The position numbers were made by a program, and so were the translations under genes. 64,000 bases of DNA from Corbicula japonica (taxonomy: Eukaryota; Mollusca; Bivalvia; Venerida; Cyrenidae): NCBI GenBank assembly GCA_038501625.1, contig JAZAYU010000061.1, positions 2,840,303-2,904,302 on the forward strand. The letters are read 5' to 3'. Numbering within the stretch: the first letter of the stretch is position 1; each line of letters begins with the position of its first letter. Positions 56,676-64,000 of this stretch are shown here, one piece after another. The notes below the pieces were generated by a model. The model saw only the letters and a program-made list of their open reading frames with translations, was not told where the DNA came from and made no database searches.

Positions 56676-56925
56676 GAACAATTGAATAATGTTAAGCTTG
56701 ATAAAACAAGCCTAGAACAATTCAATTTGGTCATTTTTAGTGACTATCAATATAAATGTTTATTTGATTTATACATACAACCTTATTTGGGGTTGTTCTT
56801 TTTAGCTATATTGGAAGCGTAATTTACATGGCTACTAGATCTCATAGGCAATATTATTTGAATGAAAAATTGTAAGTCAGAATCCTTCACACTTTGTGAA
56901 CAGTCTTATACAGTACAGGGATTTC

Positions 56926-56931
56926 AATAAA
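56926..56931 (+). terminator. Polyadenylation signal AATAAA
   Basis: 251 nt after the stop of the gene above, in otherwise quiet sequence. Confidence 0.4.
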
Positions 56932-58069
56932 TGTAGTTTTTGAAAACCAGGGGTCGTTTGACCCCTGTTTAGATTTTTAAGGGGTTATAATCAAATAGTT
57001 GCAAGTCATATCTTGTTTATAATTTGACCAGGCTCAGTTCGGTATCAGCTGTTAACGAAAATTAGGGTCTAAAAGGAATTCATTATAATGAACGAGGATT
57101 AACTAGACTACCATGTCAACCGATATTCTTTTTATGTGTGTCGTTTTATAAAAAAAATCACTATTGGTTTTGTACATTTCACAACTGTACCTGTTAATTA
57201 AACATCGATTTTCATGTTTCAAGCAGTCCTTTCAGATGTTTATTGTTTGTATCAAATTACAATACTTTTTATATTAAAGGTAGTTCGCGCCCATGACCGA
57301 AAAATGACGTCAAAAAATGAAATAGATACTTGAAACTTTGCATGAAGTCGTAAAAATCATTTTCCCGTTGCCTGGTTACCATATTTTGAGAATGACGTCG
57401 CGCGCTTTCGAATCAGACGCGCCACCTGGCGGTAGATGTCTTTAAACGCAAGCGTTTCACTCTAACGTGAATAACTTTGCAAACAATGGCGTTAAATCTT
57501 TTGCAAAAAGTGTTTCCGATACAGAAACAATTTGCCTACGTTTTCGTGTATCAAATTCAAATAAAGGTTTATTTCACAGACATTTAAAACGACGTCAAAC
57601 ATTGAAAAGTCGACATTTTACGCTAAAAGACTGGAGCGCGATCTAAACGTAAGCTAATTTTTCTCGAAAATGGTGTGGAAGAAGTTTTTCATTCTTTCAG
57701 AAAATTTTGTTGGACGTATATGAAATCGAATGAAAAAATAAAAACGATAGGTCATCGGTCTAGATTTTATATATTTTTTCGTTAAAAATGCGCAGTACGT
57801 CGCTAAAAATAACGGTTTTTTTTCCGCGACGTTTAGAAATACCAACTAAATGTTGTTTCATGTATGCATATTGAGTCAGTCGTCGACGGCATATTTACTC
57901 CTCAAAATAATTTTAGGTTCACTAAAAACTGATATTTATTTTAAAAATTACGTTGTGGTTCATTTTGAAATATTTCTATAAAATTTTGTTTCATTAACGA
58001 GCAATATAGCGTATATTTATACGATTCTATTTAAATTAGATCTGGACGTATTTTCATACACTTTTCTAT
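56932..58069. other. No gene recognised
   Basis: From 57278 (aaaggtagttcgcgccc) the sequence has several (t)gacgtc motifs and CpG-rich islets (57300-57420), then AT-rich DNA. May be a worn repeat. No coding frame. Confidence 0.35.
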
Positions 58070-58690
58070 AAAAAAGGTGAAATATGCATATCAGGAATCG
58101 CCACATTCAGAAAAAAACAGCCTACCCACACAGTCAAGAAGAAGAGAGAGGGAGATAAATAATAAAATGATCAGTTTCAAAAAAGACACCACTAACAATT
58201 AACAAAAATGAGAACCCGACGGGTTACCGCCTTGGAACGGTCAGTGGCAAATCAAATTGCCACTTGCGGTTTAAACCAGGTTCTAGGGTGCACCAACCTC
58301 ACACTTGCCCCAACCGGTTCTCATATCACAAAACAAGTACAAGTTGTCTTGGTGAAAAAACTCCAACCCACTTATCGGCTTAACAATGTTGCATGCAAAA
58401 GCACACAAACATATAAAACATAAGAAGTTAAGAGCATTGCAAAGCCGAAGGGGCGGGTACTCAATGATCTTACAGAGACCAGAGCTCCTGGAGTAAAATC
58501 AGCAAGAACACGATGACAGGAATAAAAGAAACAAATCGAGTTTCTAGGTTCTTTAAAAAAAAGATTTCCCCAGAAACCTTCATAAACTCTTAAACCCCTG
58601 CCACCGTCGTGCAACCAAAGAGGTAAGCATAATGATCAACTGTAGAAGGGTTAATCACCAGGCCTGCAGAGTGCTGTAAAATATCAATCA
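58070..58690 (-). repeat. Fam-A copy A8
   Basis: In element orientation: gcactctgcaggcctggtga, gcaggggtttaagagttt, gagaaccggttggggcaag, aacctggtttaaaccgc, ccgttccaaggcgg, then the common 3' end gcgattcctgatatgcatat. Confidence 0.7.
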
Positions 58691-58904
58691 ATTCTGATGT
58701 TCCTCAACTTAAAGAGTATTTATGAATTTTAAATTTAAGATTTCAAATTTAAGCGCTCTCAAAAAACTATCGCTCAGACCATGTTAAATCAAGAACACAA
58801 CTTTATTCTCTATTCTGTCTAAATAAGTGATGTGCATAAATTGAAGTTAAAGGAAATGTTTGTTTCAGAATGATATTGCCTTGTTTTTTGTGTCTTGTCT
58901 TTGT

Positions 58905-59110
58905 GATTTTTTGCTTTTGCATGCAAGATTGTCGAGTTGATGGGTGGGTTAAAGTTTTTTGTTCATATGCGAACTTGTTGGTGCAAGTGTGAGGTTGATG
59001 CACCTCAGAACGAGGTTTGAACCTCCAAGCGACAAATTGTTTCGGTTTTGCTACTGACCGGTCCAAAGCGAAAACCCCAAAGGTTCTCCTTTTTGTTGAT
59101 GTCCCATGAT
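58905..59110 (+). repeat. Fam-A copy A9, inverted relative to A8, 3' end missing
   Basis: gcttttgcatgcaagattgt to ccaaaggttctcc. The B-box-like ggtttgaacctcc is better preserved here than in other copies. Unlike the others it lacks the 3' end. Confidence 0.6.
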
Positions 59111-59375
59111 TGACCAAAATACTATTATTTAAAAATGTGAGTGTTATTCAAAACCAGTACTGTTAGAAAACTCGATGACAAGGCCAAATCAAAGAGAAAA
59201 CCTTTTACACATGTATTGGCAGATCATTCATCAGATTAATCATCAGACTTGCTGAGAGTATTTATACTAAATAACTCCAACAAAATAATTCAATTTAAAT
59301 TAAATTATTTTGGGTAATCAAGAGGACGCGTTGATTATTTAAATTACGCTTTGATCATTTTTTTTCATTGAAAAC

Positions 59376-60562
59376 TAGAATTATCACTGAAAGTGATTAA
59401 ATACCCCCACATGTATGCTTGATAATTGAACTGGGAATGCTTCGAATCAATGGCATAATGTGCCCCACTTTCAATTCAAAGTGTCGTCTTCACAGTAGCC
59501 ACATATTCAGCAAGTTTCTTCACAATATCTCATTCCTTCTAAATTTATTGAGCAGAAATGGTTTAAATATGTTAGTAACAGTGGCCTTTATCTAACTTTT
59601 ATCTAAGAACTGTGTGCCAAACATTGTTTATGAGAAATCATCCAGAAACCAGTTTTAGTTACAGTGACCTTGACCCCATCAGGCCCAATTTCAATACCAA
59701 GTTTCGTCTTCACAGACACTACCTATATAGCAATTTTCATCACAATATCTCATTCTGAACCAAAGTTATTGAGCATACAGTTTATTTTCTATTTTTAGTA
59801 ACAGTGACTTTGACCCCACAGGCCTTGAATCCCAAAAGTCATCTTCACAAAAACCATCAATACACCAAATTTCATTTAAGAATCTCATTCCAAGCTATAG
59901 TTACTGAGGGGAAACGAAGTTTTGAAGTTTCAATAACAGTGACCTTGACCTTGAACCCACAGGCCCTAAAGTCAAACCTAATCTTTATCTTGTTATGTTA
60001 CAACTGTGTCCCAAAAAATAATTAAATCTATGAAGTATTTCATGAGTTATAGTCCAGAAACAATTTTTCTTTTTTAAGTTACAGTGACCTTGACACTGAC
60101 CCCTCAGGCCCCAAAGTCGAACTCGACCTGTATCTTCTGATATTACATATATGTACCAAAAAAGGATTTAATCTGTGAAGTTTTTCATGAGTTATTATCT
60201 GGAAACCCTTTTTCTATTTTTAGTAATACTGACCTTGACATTGACCCCACCAGCCCCAAAGTCGAACTTGACCTGTATCTTGTGATGTTACATCTATTTA
60301 CCAAACAAGGATTAAATCTGTGAAGTGTTTCATGAGTTATCATCCGGAAACCATTTTTCTATTTTTAGTAACAGTGACCTTGACACTGATTCCACCAGCC
60401 CCAAAATCGAACTTGACCTGTATCTTATGACGATATACCTGTGTACCAAAAATTATTTAATTCTGTCAAGCCTTTCATGAGTTATCATCTGGAAACAATG
60501 AATCCGACCGACCGACCGACCGACCGACCGACCGACCGACAAGCTCACTCCTGTATAATAAA
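59376..60562 (+). mobile_element. Array element 9 ending in (CGAC)9
   Basis: It begins actagaattatcactgaaag with hairpin atcactgaaagtgat. About seven units of roughly 145 bp have agtaacagtgaccttgac, ccccacaggccccaaagtcg and tttcatgagttatcatctgg. It ends with a tetranucleotide run (60505-60541) and aagctcactcctgtataat. Confidence 0.7.
60505..60541. repeat. (CGAC)n microsatellite
   Basis: Nine uninterrupted cgac units at the 3' edge of array element 9. Confidence 0.95.
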
Positions 60563-61461
60563 ATAATTTTAAAGTTTTCAGATTTAGTTTCAACCGTATT
60601 ATTATGTTCACTTTTGTTCCGTACACAAGAAATAGTAACTCAGTATACGTTTGGCTAAATCGTTTATTGGTTTCTTAATTGATTCAGTTTCAGTGGGATT
60701 TCTTGCTATAAAACATTATTAGAAATAATGACATTATCAGTCTGAAAATCATACAAGTTGCAAAATGGTCAATTTTAAGTCTCGTACATCTAGGAAACCT
60801 TTAGGAATTGATGTCTAGCCTTTAACATGTATATAAAATGATAGATGTATGAATCACATATTGTTTACGTTTACTGTTGGAAAACTCCATTCGCAAACAT
60901 GGCAGCTTTAAACCGTTATGATAAAGTACGAGCATTTTACAATGACATATGGTATACAATGACAGTAGCTTACAATGGCATATGGTATACAATAACAGTA
61001 GCGTAAAGCTTTCATAACTGCGTTTTTCATTTGGATAAAGTGCATTGAATATCAATTTTATTTTTCAAAGAAATTTATCTGCATCTTTATAAATATGGCA
61101 GTTCAATCATCTTTACGTAATTATCAGATCAGTTTTACGCAAAAGGCATTGTGAATCTTGTTACAATTGTGGCGATTTTCTTCAGTACAATCTAAACAGA
61201 GATTAATTGAATTTCCTTGCTGCTAAATTATTAATCTTTTCTTTTCATTGACGTTTCGTATGATTAAAAAATATCATCTTTCATATATCCTAAGGGATAT
61301 AAACATTAACCAACTTTTAATAAAAACACTCTTTATTTTGACGTTTCGGGCTTGTGGCCTTTATCAAATAATACAAATCGCTTAAGTCTACATATTTTCT
61401 ACATAATTCATAACCGGAAATAATAAACCATAAACGACGCCGACGTCAACGTCTTCATTAT
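60563..61461. other. No gene recognised
   Basis: Only a small tandem duplication (caatg.catatggtatacaat.acagtagc, 60940-61003). Confidence 0.45.
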
Positions 61462-61584
61462 ATAAATATCACATCCTTCAGTGGGTGATAGAACGGAATG
61501 TTCACCCGAGACAGGTAATGTCAACCGAGGCGTTAAGGGTGAACATAACGTTCTATCACCCACTGAAGGATGTGATATTTATTT
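61462..61584. repeat. Long palindrome P2
   Basis: ataaatatcacatccttcag / tgggtgatagaacg is mirrored by cgttctatcaccca / ctgaaggatgtgatatttat. The stem is about 45 bp with two mismatches. The loop carries cccgagacaggtaatgtcaa and ccgaggcg. Confidence 0.9.
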
Positions 61585-61798
61585 TATTATACCGAACAAA
61601 ATAATTCGGAAACTTTTACAAATTTATTCAACAATGATATTAACACAAAATAAAAAGTCAATTTAATCAATAAAACATTAATTCAACTGTCAGTAAAATC
61701 ATTTAACGCACGCGAGGGCCGATTCGTAATGTCAAGCGGGCGTATAGGTAATGTCAAGAGGGTAACATTACGGATTGTCAGCATGGGACGTCACATAG

Positions 61799-61945
61799 AG
61801 AATAACAGGTTACTGTCTTGCGATATAAGTGTTATCAGGCGAGGCCGATATGGGGAGCGGAGGGGCGAGGCTCTGCCGAGCTCCTCCGCCCCCATATCGG
61901 CCGAGCCTGATAACACTTATATCGCAAGACAGTAACCTGTTATTC
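61799..61945. repeat. Long palindrome P3 with gaggctctgccgag apex
   Basis: agaataacaggttactgtct / tgcgatataagtgttatcag is mirrored exactly at 61905-61945. The inner stem (ccgatatgggg, gcggagg) has a few mismatches. The apex cgaggctctgccgag (61866-61880) matches that of P1. Arms are about 65-70 bp. Confidence 0.9.
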
Positions 61946-63319
61946 TATTTATCATGCACTTACCACTAAAATAGCGATGTTTTTCTACTGTATGCTAAAT
62001 TCACATGGAATAGGTTTACCGCTGTGATTTTGTGTATGCTAAATTCATTATGAAAGGTTTTATCACCGTGATTTTTTCAAAAACCGTTAACAACGTACGC
62101 GGTATTTCCTACGCGCCGATAAATAGTTCTAATTTATCGCGGCCCCTTTTATTATGTTTTACATAAAATTTTGAGAAATTAGTACATTTTCAAGCAATAA
62201 ACTACTCATTTCTTATCCAAATTTAAAATAAACGAAGTAAAATAAGCTCAAACGAACGTTTATTGTTCAGGAATATGATCAGTCAAATTTATTTAGCGAG
62301 GTAGTGGACGCCATTTTTTTCTGACAAAAACTTGTGTTTATTTCGGTGTGATTTGATAAATTAACAATTGTTCTTGGAAAACTATATCGAGAAACAACTG
62401 TTTTAATCAGAAATCGGATTTATAACAAAATAAAGTGGCAACGGAAAAGTGAAGTATCGCTATGTTTCTGGAATCCAGTTCAGTGACTTGTGTCATCGTT
62501 ATCATTTTTGACATTGAACAAGGAAATGCCACTGAGACATATTTAATAACATGAGGCATCAACGCAGTACCGAATTTGAATATCCATTAGACTAAAGAGG
62601 GGCCATGATAGCAAACATCACTTGTTTCATCAGATAGATCTATGCTGGTCTTCAAAAGAACAGGGTCTACAGCAGACCCACTACAGTACAGTAACTGAGA
62701 ATGAGATCAGTCAACACTTGACCTGTTCAGTGATGAAGGATGATATCTCAAATGTATTATTAAGGTAATTTTTAATTTAAAATGTTTATTTGACAGTGTT
62801 TAAAATTGTTCATTTTCAGGTTACTTTTTCACCTGTTTACCCAACAATCCATTGACAGGACAATTTTATCAGTTGAATAAACACATTTTGAAATCAGAAG
62901 TGCAAATAGATCTACAAAAGTTACAAAGAAAAATCTTCAATTTTAGTCCGGTAATATGAGTGATTCCATTCCACAGCCCTTTTGCTGTGCAAACCATGGG
63001 TCAGATGCATTCCCATTTGCAAATTTTGATTTTTCTCCCAATTAAAAATAAATCCTATTGAAAGATAAAATTTTTGATGCCGAACATGTTCACGCAATCT
63101 GGATGCTTAGTGCGAGTCAAAAACACATGTTTTAGGACAGTACGAGACAGGATTTATCAATCGCTTTACAATTACAGTTGTTTTACATTTTTTACCTATT
63201 TTGAATGATTCTTGACATGAATTTCCCAATTTTTGAAAGGGTCTTTTTTCTCAAAAAAGGCAGAAAAGAGCTTGTCCAGTATTTGATTATGTAAAAACCT
63301 TTATTGCATCCACTGAGTG
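61946..63319. other. No gene recognised
   Basis: A short duplication, gtatgctaaattca...ggttttaccgctgtgatttt, at 61991-62074. The rest is unassigned. Confidence 0.4.
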
Positions 63320-63475
63320 AATATTGTAGATCCAGATCAGCTGCCTCATTTGTTCCATCTAAACTGTTCGCTTTTATATTCGTTATGTTATTTCTGACCA
63401 AGATGCAACTAATGCGAATCGAGATCACAAATCAAGGATAATGCCAGTTGATCTGGTTCTACACTGGAGGACCAT
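63320..63475 (+). repeat. Fam-E copy
   Basis: attgtagatccagatcagct, ttatttctgaccaagatgca and agttgatctggttctacact. The two ends are roughly inverted, as in the other copies. Confidence 0.55.
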
Positions 63476-63631
63476 GCATTAAAAGTGTATATTTGGAGTT
63501 AAAGGTTAATTAAAAATTGACTATTAACCATAACTTTGTATATTTTTTATGAGTTTTGCCTCAAAACCCTATACCTGCGATGTGTTTTAATGCATATCAT
63601 AAAACAGTAACATGGTTTATATCATTTTTAG

Positions 63632-63730
63632 GTTGGTCCCACCAGGATTTTCTAACCCTATGAATGGAAGTCTCTGTCATGCCGAATTTACTAGGGGTAC
63701 TGACCGTACTGGAGTTGTGAGACAAAAAAG
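63632..63730 (+). CDS. Possible exon, plus strand
   Basis: Acceptor tatcatttttag and donor aag/gtaaaa enclose 99 nt open in one frame, phase 2 in and out: LVPPGFSNPMNGSLCHAEFT then RGTDRTGVVRQKR. It shares phase with the exons at 51925 and 55001, but no phase-2 donor was found in the 56456 exon to join them. It may be a next gene or an alternative continuation. No domain recognised. Confidence 0.35.
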
Positions 63731-64000
63731 GTAAAAAATTTAAATCAGAGTTTTATTTTACAACATCATAATTATGCACGTTTATATACTACGACAGAAA
63801 TTTTAAATTATTGAAAAACACTTCCTACTTTAGGTTTTAAATTAGTAGGCTAAATAATTAGTAAATGGACCGTGTGCATAAATTTTATAAAATATTGTGA
63901 AGAAACTTAATAAACACTTGCTCCAAATTGTCATCTTTTAAACTTCAACGTTTATAAGATAAATCATTACTCAAGATTTTTGGAAAGATTTCATTGTTAA

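Noticed and set aside
1..64000. Bacterial-style operons, ribosome-binding sites, rRNA genes, prophage or plasmid genes
   Set aside because: None found. Coding density, splice-like signals and repeat content are those of an animal genome.

Overview
The window looks like a gene-poor, repeat-rich stretch of a mollusc nuclear genome, most likely a heterodont bivalve. The reasons are AT-rich non-coding DNA, intron-style splice signals, no bacterial gene packing, and many interspersed repeats with central 140-165 bp tandem arrays between short hairpin or inverted ends. (TTAGGG)n-like blocks lie inside two of the repeats. The species call is inference from repeat style; I could not search any database.

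Layout. 0-2.7 kb: broken Ty3/Gypsy pol with a zinc-finger-like downstream region. 4.5-15.6 kb: one decayed mariner transposase on the minus strand, split by two later insertions. One is a 5'-truncated copy of a repeat I call Fam-A, flanked by direct repeats of about 125 bp. The other is a 9.6 kb PIF/Harbinger-type element whose removal restores the mariner reading frame. 17.6-24.9 kb: repeat copies, a second Harbinger end beside a Myb/SANT-like fragment, a 2.3 kb minisatellite element and a telomere-motif repeat. 25-30.3 kb: two more array elements, a 1 kb fold-back and a non-LTR endonuclease fragment. 30.3-45 kb: debris of captured or transposon-borne coding sequence (pogo, SAM, HECT, OTU and PHD/endonuclease fragments), tRNA-like Pol III modules and one probable 3'-terminal exon. 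45-50 kb: mostly featureless, with a long palindrome and a telomere-motif repeat.

51.9-56.9 kb holds the best candidate host gene, on the plus strand. Three exons keep the same splice phase and end in a stop followed by AATAAA. The protein has two similar W-x(2-3)-K-G motifs, reminiscent of CKAP2-type mitotic spindle proteins (weak call). Its first visible intron contains a non-autonomous LTR retrotransposon with LTRs I read as identical, plus two abutting hAT-like MITEs with clean 5 bp target duplications. A further exon-like block is at 63.6 kb. 59.4-62 kb holds another array element and a cluster of long palindromes.

Repeat names used below. Fam-A: 3'-anchored, 5'-truncated repeat ending near gatatgcatatttcacc. 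Fam-C: repeat carrying gcaggctcggtttgattgagcc. Fam-E: repeat carrying gtgtagatccagatcagc. Array elements: central tandem repeats between hairpin or inverted ends, similar in plan to Helentron-associated elements known from bivalves.
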